From: Porticoccaceae bacterium
GTDB taxonomy: Bacteria > Pseudomonadota > Gammaproteobacteria > Pseudomonadales > Porticoccaceae
Direction: 5' to 3'
Length of the DNA stretch: 64,000 nucleotides
Assembly (NCBI GenBank): GCA_012960115.1
Contig: DUBX01000037.1
Location: 1 to 64,000 of the forward strand
Position numbers and translations under genes: made by a program. How positions within the stretch are numbered: the first letter of the stretch is position 1; the number at the start of each line of letters is the position of its first letter. Below the pieces are notes generated by a model. That model ran no database searches. It saw nothing but the letters and a program-made list of their open reading frames with translations, and was not told where the DNA came from. Below, piece after piece: positions 8,946 to 17,141 of this stretch.

Positions 8946-10214
8946 ATGAATCGTATTTCCAGAAAATTAAGCCGGCGTCGCTTTCTTACTCAGTCAGGAA
9001 AGTTTGCTGCTATGGCTGCGGCGGTTGGTAGCCCTTGCTTGATGCCAAGTCAGCTATTGGCTCAAGCTCCTGTACCTCGCATCCGCGAAGTTAGGGCCTA
9101 CCCCATCTATATGGATGGGCGCTCAGAGGGCTTGCTGGATCCTCCCTCTTTTTCCGGTGATGATGATCTGCGTCGTTGGCGTTACGGCGGTCCTTTCGAG
9201 CAATTACCCTCAGCTATTATTGCTGTGATAAAGACTGACCAAGGGATTACCGGGTTTGGCATGGGCGCTGGAGGCAACGCCGCGGTAGAAATTATTGACG
9301 GCCACCTCAGCCATCTATTGCTTAATGCCAGCGCCTTGAACATAGGACAGCTCTGGGATCAGATGTATACCTCAGGTATTTTTTATGGACGGCGTGGGCT
9401 ATTTGTCATGGCATTGAGTGCCTTGGATAACGCTTTGTGGGACATCGCTGGCAAACACGCTGGGCTGCCAGTGCATGAGCTTCTTGGTGGGGCTAGCCGA
9501 GATAGAATTGAGATTTATCAGACCAATGGCGACTTCGCAGCAGGCAAAGCTGCTGGCGTGCGCAATTTTAAACGCACGACCCGCGGAGGTCCGCGTATGC
9601 CAGAAGGTGCGCGTAGCCGCTACGTCAATTCTGTGCTCGAGGCCAGAGACACTCTGGGCCCAGATGTGCGCCTGATGACTGACTGCGTGTCCCGTGATGG
9701 CACAGTGGAGTGGGCTATTGAGCTGGCCGAAGAACTGCGTCCGGCGAATCTGTATTTCATGGAAGAACTGCTCTCACCGGATAATGTGTTCGGCTATGCC
9801 GAGCTGGTCAATAGAATCGGTGGCAAGGGTGAAGCCTGGACCCGTATTGCCTGCGGAGAGCACGAGTACACGCAACATGGATTTAATGTGCTAATACAGC
9901 TGGGTGCAGCGGAAGTTTTACAGCCGGATATCACTTGGTGCGGTGGCACCACCGCCGGAAGACGTATTTCGAGTTTGGTGGAGGCCGCTGGCCTAGAGAT
10001 CATTCCACACCGTGGAGGCAGCTCCTGGGGGTTCCCTATCGCAATAACCTCTCCGAGTTGCACTATGGCAGAGAGCTTTCCTGAAGGTTCAGAAATACTC
10101 GATGCTATGTCCTGCTCGGTGGAAAATGGATTCGTACAAGCTCCTACTAAGCCTGGATTTGGAACTTCGTTGACGGAAGAGATGGTGTTAGATTATCGGC
10201 TATCGATTAGGTAA
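8946..10214 (+). CDS. Tat-exported enolase-superfamily (mandelate racemase/muconate lactonizing) enzyme
   Basis: 422 residues. The ATG at 8946 is preferred over an in-frame TTG at 8928. The N-terminus has a twin-arginine signal (SRRRFLTQSGKF followed by AAMAAAV). The MR/MLE N-terminal capping domain (RIREVRAYPIY) and barrel follow: ALSALDNALWDIAGK, then metal-ligand positions LMTDC (Asp), FMEEL (Glu) and ACGEH (Glu), and IPHRGG with a candidate catalytic His, resembling rhamnonate or galactarate dehydratases. Sugar-acid dehydratases are normally cytoplasmic, so a Tat signal is notable. No sugar-acid pathway genes adjoin; substrate unknown. Confidence 0.85.
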   Translation: MNRISRKLSRRRFLTQSGKFAAMAAAVGSPCLMPSQLLAQAPVPRIREVRAYPIYMDGRSEGLLDPPSFSGDDDLRRWRYGGPFEQLPSAIIAVIKTDQGITGFGMGAGGNAAVEIIDGHLSHLLLNASALNIGQLWDQMYTSGIFYGRRGLFVMALSALDNALWDIAGKHAGLPVHELLGGASRDRIEIYQTNGDFAAGKAAGVRNFKRTTRGGPRMPEGARSRYVNSVLEARDTLGPDVRLMTDCVSRDGTVEWAIELAEELRPANLYFMEELLSPDNVFGYAELVNRIGGKGEAWTRIACGEHEYTQHGFNVLIQLGAAEVLQPDITWCGGTTAGRRISSLVEAAGLEIIPHRGGSSWGFPIAITSPSCTMAESFPEGSEILDAMSCSVENGFVQAPTKPGFGTSLTEEMVLDYRLSIR

Positions 10215-10253
10215 TGAATAATTTTCGGGCAGCGTAGTAGTCAAATTCGTTGC

Positions 10254-11522
10254 TTAAGGTGCTGACAGCCACTTTGCGGGAGTCGCGAGGGGAGCACTTA
10301 GGGTTTCAATGAATGCCTCTAGTTGCTTAAGTTCAACGGCGCGCAGCTCCAAAGATTTTGCCTCGTTATGATTGAGCATGGAAGCCGGGGCATCGTTGTA
10401 GTGGGTCATTACTTCCGCGAGGGATTTGATTTGTCCGCCGTGCATGTATGGGGCGGTAAGACTGACATTCCTAAGAGTCGGTGTTTTTTGGGCGCCAACT
10501 AAATCATTTTCATCTCGCGCGAAGCGCAATTCGATACATTCAGCTTCTCCGGCATCACTGAATTTTCCTAAGCAATTGAATGGATCTTGTCTGGCAGTTC
10601 TGATGCCATCGTACCTGCCCATAGGTGGCAATTGGCCGGCAACTGCCAGCACTCCAGTGTTATGAAATTCATGGTTGGTGAACAGCGGGCCATTGTGGCA
10701 GTTAATGCATTGGCCCTGCCCGATAAATAGTTTTAGGCCGGCCATTTCAATAGCATCAAGAATTTCACTTTTTCCCATTTCTTTACCATCTGCTAACTCA
10801 TCAGCATAACGATCAAACCTTGTTCTCCCTGGAAGAATTAAACGCTGATAAGCTGCCAGTGCCTTGCCGACATTAGCGAAGGCTGCTGAAATAGTAGCTT
10901 GCTGGCTGCTTTCTATGCTTTGCCAAGCTTGCTGCTGAGCGGCTGTACCCAAGGGTGAAGCTGAATTGGGGAGGGATTCTAGATCGGGAAGGTTACCAAA
11001 AGCGGATTCATAACTAGCTTTTAGCAGTGTGTCTTCTGCTAGTAGGCGGATAATGCTAATACGATCAGATTTATGTTCGTGACTTGCTTCCAACGGTGCT
11101 AAGGCTTGGGCCCAATGGCTGTCTTTGCGGCCATCCCAATAGAACCAAGGGCTATAGGCGATCCCCACGAGACTTGGTGTGTGCCGTGTGCCAATATCAG
11201 TTCCCAATGCTAGGGGCAGTCCATCAGTGAACATCAATTCCGGGCGATGACAGCTGGAACAGGACACTTGGGAGTTGCTGCTTAACCTAGTATCAAAAAA
11301 GAGTCTATAACCTAAATCCAGGGCACGACTGTCATTAGCGAGTCGGTTGCTGGGATCAGCTGATAAAGAAGGCAATTCTGCCAGGGAAAGGGATTGAATA
11401 AGTCTTAGCTCTTCCGCGGACCATTCATTGGTGGTGTTTAATGAGAAGTTGTCCCAGATAAAATAGCCGAGCGAGGAAAGGCTAATGGTTGCTACGACGA
11501 TACTGGCGAGAATTTTTTTCAT
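10254..11522 (-). CDS. Di-haem cytochrome c peroxidase, MauG/CcpA family
   Basis: 422 residues with an N-terminal membrane anchor or signal. Two CxxCH haem sites: CSSCHRPELMFTDG near residue 92 and CINCHNGPLFTNHEFHNTG near residue 275, plus RFARDENDLVGAQKTPTLRNV and YMHGGQIKSLAEVM typical of the family. Periplasmic enzyme reducing hydrogen peroxide or performing MauG-type oxidations. The ATG at 11522 overlaps the TGA of the upstream YtkA-like gene by one base (TGATG), so the two are translationally coupled. An earlier GTG is possible but unnecessary. Confidence 0.9.
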   Translation of the reverse strand: MKKILASIVVATISLSSLGYFIWDNFSLNTTNEWSAEELRLIQSLSLAELPSLSADPSNRLANDSRALDLGYRLFFDTRLSSNSQVSCSSCHRPELMFTDGLPLALGTDIGTRHTPSLVGIAYSPWFYWDGRKDSHWAQALAPLEASHEHKSDRISIIRLLAEDTLLKASYESAFGNLPDLESLPNSASPLGTAAQQQAWQSIESSQQATISAAFANVGKALAAYQRLILPGRTRFDRYADELADGKEMGKSEILDAIEMAGLKLFIGQGQCINCHNGPLFTNHEFHNTGVLAVAGQLPPMGRYDGIRTARQDPFNCLGKFSDAGEAECIELRFARDENDLVGAQKTPTLRNVSLTAPYMHGGQIKSLAEVMTHYNDAPASMLNHNEAKSLELRAVELKQLEAFIETLSAPLATPAKWLSAP

Positions 11523-11938
11523 CACAATTGGAGGTTAAGGATAGCCTGATCCTGATTGCCGCTCTCCGTGATAGTGAAGATGATCTGCCATTTCCCTTGC
11601 ATATGGAAACGTACTCCTTGTAGAAGATATTTGCCTGGCCCCACCTCTTCAGTAACTTGGGGCTCTGTTGGTAGACCGTGATCGTGATCAGGCATTCCCC
11701 CAATCATTTCAATACTGGCGTTGTTAAGCGGGCGATTGTTGCTATCAGTAACTTTGATTATCCAATTATGAATTTTATTGATTTTAATGGGAGACAGCTG
11801 GCTATGTATTTCGACTGCGTAGCCATCGTCTGATCTCACTCTGAAATCCGCACTGCTTAGATCTGCGGAGTTTACCGAAGAAGCAATGAAAGAAATGCCA
11901 ACGCAACAGGCTGTCGCAAGGTTTAGTTTTGGAAACAT
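11522..11938 (-). CDS. YtkA-like/FixH-like periplasmic domain protein
   Basis: 138 residues with a signal peptide (ISFIASSVNSA). A single beta-sandwich YtkA-like domain: HNWIIKVTDSNNRPLNNASIEMIGGMPDHDHG and RFHMQGKWQIIFTI are its diagnostic strands. The MPDHDHG segment with two His is the usual candidate metal site. YtkA-like domains occur with haem-copper oxidase and copper-handling genes. Here the partner is a di-haem peroxidase joined by a one-base stop/start overlap, which suggests a common periplasmic redox role; that role is inferred. Confidence 0.75.
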   Translation of the reverse strand: MFPKLNLATACCVGISFIASSVNSADLSSADFRVRSDDGYAVEIHSQLSPIKINKIHNWIIKVTDSNNRPLNNASIEMIGGMPDHDHGLPTEPQVTEEVGPGKYLLQGVRFHMQGKWQIIFTITESGNQDQAILNLQL

Positions 11939-12275
11939 GGTCTGCTCGATTTAGGAGTAACTAAAGCTTAAAAAACGGCATTTAGCTATAGTGAGATTGT
12001 ACCAAAAAATTGTCAGCAGTGGAGAAATTTCAAGAAGTGAAAAGCGGTTTTTGTAGGTGCTTCAATTGCGTTATTTGCTCTATCTAAACGAAATCCTTCT
12101 TACTTAATATCGTCGAGATCAACTTAGTCGCAGGGGCTTTCCATATGGTCTTGATAACAGTAGAGAGATATCAAAATAAAGCTAAGACTTACTGCTAGAC
12201 AATAAAATTCAAGGGTGGATCTTTGGCCAGATCATGAACTAGGGTAGGGTTAAAAACAAAGGAGAATATGTACAT

Positions 12276-12306
12276 AAAAACCAAGCAGTAAGCGCTTAGG
12301 TTTTTT
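12276..12306. terminator. Terminator-like hairpin with no obvious upstream gene
   Basis: AAAAACC-AAGC pairs with GCTT-A-GGTTTTT, with a one-base bulge, followed by TTTTTT. It can work on the plus strand, yet no plus-strand gene precedes it; see findings for a possible small RNA. Confidence 0.45.
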
Positions 12307-12336
12307 ACAATTCGCTTAAAGCTAATTTTTCCACAT

Positions 12337-12368
12337 AAAAAAGGCAGATCAATAGATCTGCCTTTTTT
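12337..12368 (-). terminator. Intrinsic terminator of the cold-shock gene
   Basis: Perfect 8-bp stem GGCAGATC / GATCTGCC with a 4-nt loop, flanked by an A run on the left and a T run on the right, so it is bidirectional. It lies about 90 bp past the csp stop codon. Confidence 0.8.
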
Positions 12369-12458
12369 TGTCAAAGTTTCTACCTAGAGGTTTTCTATTC
12401 AGAACTCCCTAAATTGAAATCTTCTGTTTAGAAAAGTTGGCCGGGGGCCAACTGATCC

Positions 12459-12668
12459 TTATAGAGCGACGATATCTTCCGCTTGAGGACCTTTCTGGCC
12501 ATCAGTTACTACGAATTCAACACGCTGGCCTTCGGCGAGAGTCTTGAACCCAGAACCTGAAATTGCACTAAAATGTGCGAATACATCAGGTCCGCCTTCT
12601 CTTTCGATAAAGCCAAAACCTTTGCTTTCATTGAACCACTTAACGGTTCCAGTAATTTTGTCAGACAT
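12459..12668 (-). CDS. CspA-family cold-shock protein
   Basis: 69 residues, the usual length. Single OB-fold cold-shock domain with [15 protein letters not shown] (RNP1 motif KGFGFIE) and DVFAHFSAI (RNP2), and the C-terminal GPQAEDIV. Binds single-stranded RNA/DNA and melts RNA structure in the cytoplasm. An AGGA site lies 8 nt before the ATG. About 216 bp separate it from the next gene upstream, room for the long structured leader that often controls csp translation at low temperature. It has its own terminator, so it is likely monocistronic. Confidence 0.95.
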   Translation of the reverse strand: MSDKITGTVKWFNESKGFGFIEREGGPDVFAHFSAISGSGFKTLAEGQRVEFVVTDGQKGPQAEDIVAL

Positions 12669-12884
12669 ACTAATATCCTGTTTTGAAATAAATTTTCCCT
12701 GATCATTTGGTAAACCAAAGTCGACCGAGGAGTAAGTGCATGAAATTGGGCTGGTACTTATAGACGACAGGACGAGGAATTACTTAGAAGACTTCGAAAT
12801 AGGTATAAATAGTTGGCTTTCATTCAAGCTGGCCGCATTGTAACCCCTACATTGGTGATGTCAATGGTTATCTCTTTGTTTTAA

Positions 12885-13556
12885 TTAGTGTCTTTTGTTT
12901 TTCGCCCGGCGGAAACGATGAATTTTTCCTTTAAACTTCTCCGGGTGGCCAGCCCACTCTTCCTGGAAGATTACATCTGGGCTGAAACCTAGAGTTGACA
13001 TGCATTTGCCGAATTTTGCAGCATAGCCGCGTCCTGCTTCCACAATTAGCACTTCGCAGTCTGTTTTTGTGTAGTGCTGAATGAATTCGCAGAGTTTTTC
13101 CGATTGATTTGGCTCATAAAGAACATCGCTGCCAATAATTAGATCAAATTCACCTTTTTCTTTATTTTGGAGATCTTCCCAAGAAGTGCGCCAGAATGGA
13201 ATGATCGGTCCGCTGTTAAGAGAAGTGTTGTGGTTGAGAAAGCTCTCGGCGCAGGGATGGATATCGGTAGCAGTAATATCAGCATCTCGGGCATTGAGAA
13301 CCAGACTCGCCAGGCCGACACCGCAACCAAGCTCCAGTATTCGGCGATTCTTGATATCGTAGTTAGACATCAATTGGGCGAGCACTTCTCCGGATGGCCA
13401 AATCATGCCAAACAGTGGCCATGACGCTGAAGAGATACCAAGTTCCTCAGCAATGCCACCAATATCTTCAAATTGATTGCGGTCTCTAAGGCACCTGAAA
13501 TGAATATCGTGTTTACCAAACACACTGGTCTGGTAGCGAAACCGAAGAGAGCTCAT
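12885..13556 (-). CDS. Class I SAM-dependent methyltransferase, METTL21/Methyltransf_16 type
   Basis: 223 residues. SAM-binding motif I LELGCGVGLASLVL near residue 77, motif II ITATDIHP, and the DVLYEPNQSEKLCEFI motif characteristic of the Methyltransf_16 family, whose eukaryotic members methylate lysines of translation and chaperone proteins. A WP(S/L)G(E/M) stretch before motif I (FGMIWPSGEVLAQ) also fits. No signal peptide, so cytoplasmic. Bacterial targets are unknown. Flanked by the csp gene on the same strand 216 bp downstream; no operon is implied. Confidence 0.8.
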   Translation of the reverse strand: MSSLRFRYQTSVFGKHDIHFRCLRDRNQFEDIGGIAEELGISSASWPLFGMIWPSGEVLAQLMSNYDIKNRRILELGCGVGLASLVLNARDADITATDIHPCAESFLNHNTSLNSGPIIPFWRTSWEDLQNKEKGEFDLIIGSDVLYEPNQSEKLCEFIQHYTKTDCEVLIVEAGRGYAAKFGKCMSTLGFSPDVIFQEEWAGHPEKFKGKIHRFRRAKNKRH

Positions 13557-13708
13557 TACGCATCCTGAAAAAGAGGAATGGAGTAGTAGTAAGAATTACA
13601 CGGCGTCACGAGTGCACTGTGAGGGTTCTACTAACTAAGATATCGGCTATGTCGGTGAAATGATTTGTTCTGGTTTTATTTGCTGCTAGTTGCACATTAA
13701 AAACCAGG

Positions 13709-13741
13709 AAAAAGGAGTCCAGATTGCTGGTCTCCTTTTTT
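13709..13741 (-). terminator. Intrinsic terminator, epoxide-hydrolase-like gene
   Basis: Stem GGAG-t-CCAG / CTGG-t-CTCC with flanking A5 and T6 runs, 13 bp past the stop at 13754. The hairpin can act in both directions. Confidence 0.75.
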
Positions 13742-13753
13742 GATGAGTTCTTT

Positions 13754-14707
13754 CTAAGGTCGAGCTAGCAGCCACCATTTTAGAGTTGACGTAACTAGCT
13801 CGGCGGCGTCTTGTTGTACGAAGTGATCAGCAGTTGGTGCTGATACTACTGTGGTGTCTGAATCATTCCAATCCCAGGTGTTATTAAGGCCATCTGAATG
13901 CAGCGCTGTATCTCGCAAGCCATGGAAAATTAAAAGTGGTACATCAAGTTGTGGCGGTGCTGTGGGTGGGCTCGAACCTGAAGCGTCACTAGGGTAATTT
14001 TGCTTGTAGTATGCCAGCATGCCATCAAAGCTCGATTGTTCGAATGCGGCTTGATAGCGCGGACGCGCCGTTGGGTCTGTTACCCAGGCAGAAAGTGACT
14101 GACTATTCATTGGCCCACCGAAAAAGATATCAGGATCAGAAGGAGAGCCATCGATGAACGTACGTGCATAGCTGCTGTTCTCTTGTTGTGCTGTATTGGT
14201 TGCCAACTCTCTTCCCATTCCGTTTGGATGGGGCAGATTTAAAATGACTAGCTTGTCCACCATTTGCGGAAGGGCAAAAGCGAATTGCCAGGAAACTGCA
14301 CCACCCCAATCGTGACCAACAATGGTAGCTTTCTCTTCACCTAGGTGGCTAATTACCGCGGCGACATCGGATACCAAATAGCGCATGGCATAATTTTCAT
14401 TGCCTTCTGGTTTGTCACTAAGATTGTAACCACGTTGATCGATGGCCACGACCTTGAAATTATCCTTCAAGCCTTCCATTTGATGACGCCAGGAATACCA
14501 AAAATCTGGAAAACCATGGATCATTACAACAAGGGGACCTTCGCCAGTTGTTGCATAGTGAATTTTGACGCCGCCGTTGTCAGCGTAACCGTGCTCGACT
14601 TCATCCCAGATATCGGCAAACAATTGAGTGCTGAAAAACAACAAAGAAAATGCAGATGCGAGCCAAATCAAAGCTCTAAATTTTTGTAGTGAGAAATTTA
14701 CTACCAT
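13754..14707 (-). CDS. Exported alpha/beta hydrolase, epoxide hydrolase-like
   Basis: 317 residues with a signal peptide (FFSTQLFA). Epoxide-hydrolase signature: HGFPDFWYSWRHQ near residue 65 (HGxP oxyanion motif), VGHDWGGAVSW with an Asp nucleophile, FHGLRDTAL with the charge-relay Asp, and ADHFVQQD with the catalytic His. Lid tyrosines are plausible in YARTF and MLAYYKQNY. Opens epoxides to diols or, less likely, dehalogenates. A second Asp-nucleophile hydrolase of this window (see 2526-3659), only distantly similar. Monocistronic by spacing and terminator. Confidence 0.85.
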   Translation of the reverse strand: MVVNFSLQKFRALIWLASAFSLLFFSTQLFADIWDEVEHGYADNGGVKIHYATTGEGPLVVMIHGFPDFWYSWRHQMEGLKDNFKVVAIDQRGYNLSDKPEGNENYAMRYLVSDVAAVISHLGEEKATIVGHDWGGAVSWQFAFALPQMVDKLVILNLPHPNGMGRELATNTAQQENSSYARTFIDGSPSDPDIFFGGPMNSQSLSAWVTDPTARPRYQAAFEQSSFDGMLAYYKQNYPSDASGSSPPTAPPQLDVPLLIFHGLRDTALHSDGLNNTWDWNDSDTTVVSAPTADHFVQQDAAELVTSTLKWWLLARP

Positions 14708-15067
14708 AACGTTGGTTCCAATAGTTCTAGGGAGATATCAAAATGTTTGTTCGGGTTTGAGGTTATTTCTAGACATGTCTATTCGCATCTGTGCATCCCG
14801 GTTGAGCGCTAACAAGCTGAGTCTTAATAAGAGATTGTCCGATGTATCGATTAAAGCAGATTTTTGGCTAAATGTTTATGTCCAGAAGAGTAATTGAGTA
14901 AATTTTGTTGTATCTAGTTGTTCTCGTTGCTAGTAGACATAGCAGATTCCTTGAGTTTATGTGAGCTGTTACACTGGTATTATTGAAATTTGATTTGATG
15001 CAGATCAGCTTAAAGGCTTTAATTTTTGACAAAATAAGCGTGTAACTACACGCTCAGGAAAATTTAT
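14708..15067. other. 360-bp divergent intergenic region with FNR-type box
   Basis: Separates the minus-strand hydrolase from the plus-strand cytochrome gene. Apart from the FNR-like box at 14995-15008 and a short hairpin (AGCGTGT / ACACGCT, about 15037-15055) just before the cytochrome start, no feature was recognised. No coding frame with a convincing start. Confidence 0.5.
14995..15008. promoter_or_regulatory. Putative FNR/Anr/Dnr box
   Basis: TTGAT-GCAG-ATCAG matches the FNR-family consensus TTGAT-N4-ATCAA at nine of ten positions and lies 60 bp before the start of the cytochrome gene, a usual activating distance. Confidence 0.55.
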
Positions 15068-15505
15068 ATGTCGTTTAAGAATTGCTTTCGTCTGTTTGGC
15101 TTGGTTATAGCTTTTTTTTTAATTATCCAATCACTCTCGGCACAAGATACCAAGCAACCTCTCCTAACAGTCAAAGAAATAATGAACGTAATAATCACTC
15201 CATCTACTGCCGCAATTTGGGGTGCTTATGAATTGAAAACTGACGAAGGGTGGTTAGAAATTCAGAATGCCGCGCTAACAGTACTTGCCGCCGGTAATCT
15301 GCTTGCCCAGGGTGGTGCCGGAGAATCTGAAGAGGAAAAGGCTCAGGAAATTGATTGGCAAACTTTTAATAATCAAATGATTTCTGCCGCGAAAGAAGTA
15401 TTGGCGGCAGTGACAGAGCAAGACGAAGACTCCCTATTCAATGCAGGCAATGATTCTCTCTATCCGCCCTGTGAATCCTGTCACCAGAAATATCAGCAAC
15501 AGTAA
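15068..15505 (+). CDS. Cytochrome c'-like c-type cytochrome
   Basis: 145 residues: a signal peptide (FFLIIQSLSAQ), a mostly helical middle with TVKEIMNVIITPST, and a single haem site PPCESCHQKYQQQ (CxxCH) at the extreme C-terminus. This arrangement is that of cytochrome c' and related four-helix cytochromes, in which the last helix carries the haem; MNVIITP suggests a degenerate axial region. Periplasmic. Family roles include NO binding and electron transfer. An FNR-like box upstream suggests low-oxygen or NO-linked control. Its stop directly abuts the converging monooxygenase gene. Confidence 0.75.
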   Translation: MSFKNCFRLFGLVIAFFLIIQSLSAQDTKQPLLTVKEIMNVIITPSTAAIWGAYELKTDEGWLEIQNAALTVLAAGNLLAQGGAGESEEEKAQEIDWQTFNNQMISAAKEVLAAVTEQDEDSLFNAGNDSLYPPCESCHQKYQQQ

Positions 15506-17137
15506 TTAGGTTTTAGCATAAGGTTTCGGGTCTGAGGCTTGCGGACTGAGAAGGAAACCTTCGTAAGTTTCTTCTGCCACTCGCTTGCATTCCGTTACAT
15601 AGTTAGGGTAACCAAGAAAAGGCATAAATATCCTAGGCTTTCCGGGTATGTTCGCGCCTAAGTACCAGGAATTACACCCTGTGGTGTAGAGAGTCTTCCC
15701 GGAAATTTTGTTTACGCGATTAACCCATGTTTGTTCTGCTTCTTCGCTCGCTTCGATACATATTAGGGAGTTTTCTCGCAAATAGCTCAGGCAGCCACCT
15801 ACCCATTCCACATGCTGCTCGATGGCCACTATCATGTTCGCTAATACGGAAGGGCTACCTGGACCGGTAATAGTAAATAGGTTAGGGAATCCGTTGATAG
15901 TCAGCCCTAAGTAATTCTTAGGCCCGTCCTGCCATTTATCTTTGAGGGTTTGGCCGTCTAATCCACGAATGTCGATAGAGAGAAGAGCACCGGTCATAGC
16001 GTCGAAACCAGTAGCGAAGATTAAGGTATCAAAATTATATTTTGTAATGCTGGTTCGAAGCCCGTCATTGATTATTTCTTCAATTGGAGTAGCGCTGACA
16101 TCTACTAACTTTACGTTTTCTCGATTGTAGGTCTCATAGTAGTTAGTGTCGACGCACAGACGCTTGCAACCGACTACGGTATCTGGGCAAAGCGAGTTAG
16201 CAACTTCTGGGTTCTTAACGGTTTCCTTTATTTTTCTGTGTATAAAGTCAACAGCAGTATTATTTGATTCTTTATTGAGATTTAAATCATTAAATGCGGC
16301 GAGAAACGGTAGGCCGCCACTTTGCCACCTCTGCTCGTAAGTTTTTAAGCGCTCTTCAGCGTCAACTTCCATCGCGGATTGGTTGTTGGGGTTATTGCTG
16401 ATCGCAGCATTTAATTTGGCATTTTCTTGTCGAAATTTGCTGTAGCTTGCCTTCACTTTTTCTTCGTACTCTTTATCCATCAATCTATTGCGGGCAGGGA
16501 TGGAGTAACAAGGTGTGCGCTGGAATACAGTCAATGATTTTGCTTCTTCAGCAATTATTGGAATTGATTGCACTCCGGAGGACCCAGTTCCAATAATGCC
16601 GACATTTTTGCCGACGAAACTAACCGGGCGGTGGGGCCAACTGCTGGTATGTAGAATCGTACCAGTAAAGGATTCAATGCCAGGGAATATGGGCGTATGG
16701 GGTTTTGACAAACAGCCGGTAGCCATAACAACGAATTTTGCATTAAAGTTCTCTCCTAGATTGCTTTCAAGAACCCAGCTATCGCTATTTTCATTCCAAT
16801 GCATCGCAATAATTCGTGTATTAAATTGAATATTTTCTCGCAAATCGAATCGATCTGCTACGTGATTGGCATATTCTAATATTTCAGATTGGGGTGCGTA
16901 TTTTTCAGACCAATTCCATTCCTGCTGCAGTTCATCGGAAAATTGGTAAGAGTACTCAAGACTATCAACGTCGCATCTCGCACCAGGATAGCGATTCCAG
17001 TACCAAGTACCGCCAACGCCGTCAGCGGTTTCGAATACCTGGCAAGAAAATCCTAAGCTGTGAAAGTGGTGGAGGGCGTACATGCCAGCGAAACCTGCGC
17101 CTACAATTGCTACATCGAACTTCTTGCTTTGTGTCAT
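15506..17137 (-). CDS. Flavoprotein Baeyer-Villiger-type monooxygenase
   Basis: 543 residues from the ATG at 17137; an in-frame TTG 12 bp earlier is inside the HupE gene. FAD motif GAGFAGMYALHHF, then GVGGTWYWNRYPGARCDVDS, the Baeyer-Villiger fingerprint FTGTILHTSSWP (FxGxxxHxxxWP), the NADPH site GIIGTGSSGVQSIP and ATGFDAMTG. Inserts oxygen next to a ketone to make esters or lactones, with NADPH and O2, in the cytoplasm. The start lies 5 bp after the HupE stop, so the two are probably co-transcribed, although no functional link is known. Confidence 0.9.
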   Translation of the reverse strand: MTQSKKFDVAIVGAGFAGMYALHHFHSLGFSCQVFETADGVGGTWYWNRYPGARCDVDSLEYSYQFSDELQQEWNWSEKYAPQSEILEYANHVADRFDLRENIQFNTRIIAMHWNENSDSWVLESNLGENFNAKFVVMATGCLSKPHTPIFPGIESFTGTILHTSSWPHRPVSFVGKNVGIIGTGSSGVQSIPIIAEEAKSLTVFQRTPCYSIPARNRLMDKEYEEKVKASYSKFRQENAKLNAAISNNPNNQSAMEVDAEERLKTYEQRWQSGGLPFLAAFNDLNLNKESNNTAVDFIHRKIKETVKNPEVANSLCPDTVVGCKRLCVDTNYYETYNRENVKLVDVSATPIEEIINDGLRTSITKYNFDTLIFATGFDAMTGALLSIDIRGLDGQTLKDKWQDGPKNYLGLTINGFPNLFTITGPGSPSVLANMIVAIEQHVEWVGGCLSYLRENSLICIEASEEAEQTWVNRVNKISGKTLYTTGCNSWYLGANIPGKPRIFMPFLGYPNYVTECKRVAEETYEGFLLSPQASDPKPYAKT

Positions 17138-17141
17138 ATAG

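Larger units (their letters stand above)
11939..12458. other. 520-bp intergenic region with two hairpins, no gene seen
   Basis: Lies between the YtkA-like gene start and the end of the cold-shock gene, so the left end should hold the promoter of the YtkA-peroxidase pair. The right part contains two terminator-like hairpins (listed separately). The middle, about 12000-12270, shows no ORF with a convincing start and coding bias on either strand. Confidence 0.6.
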
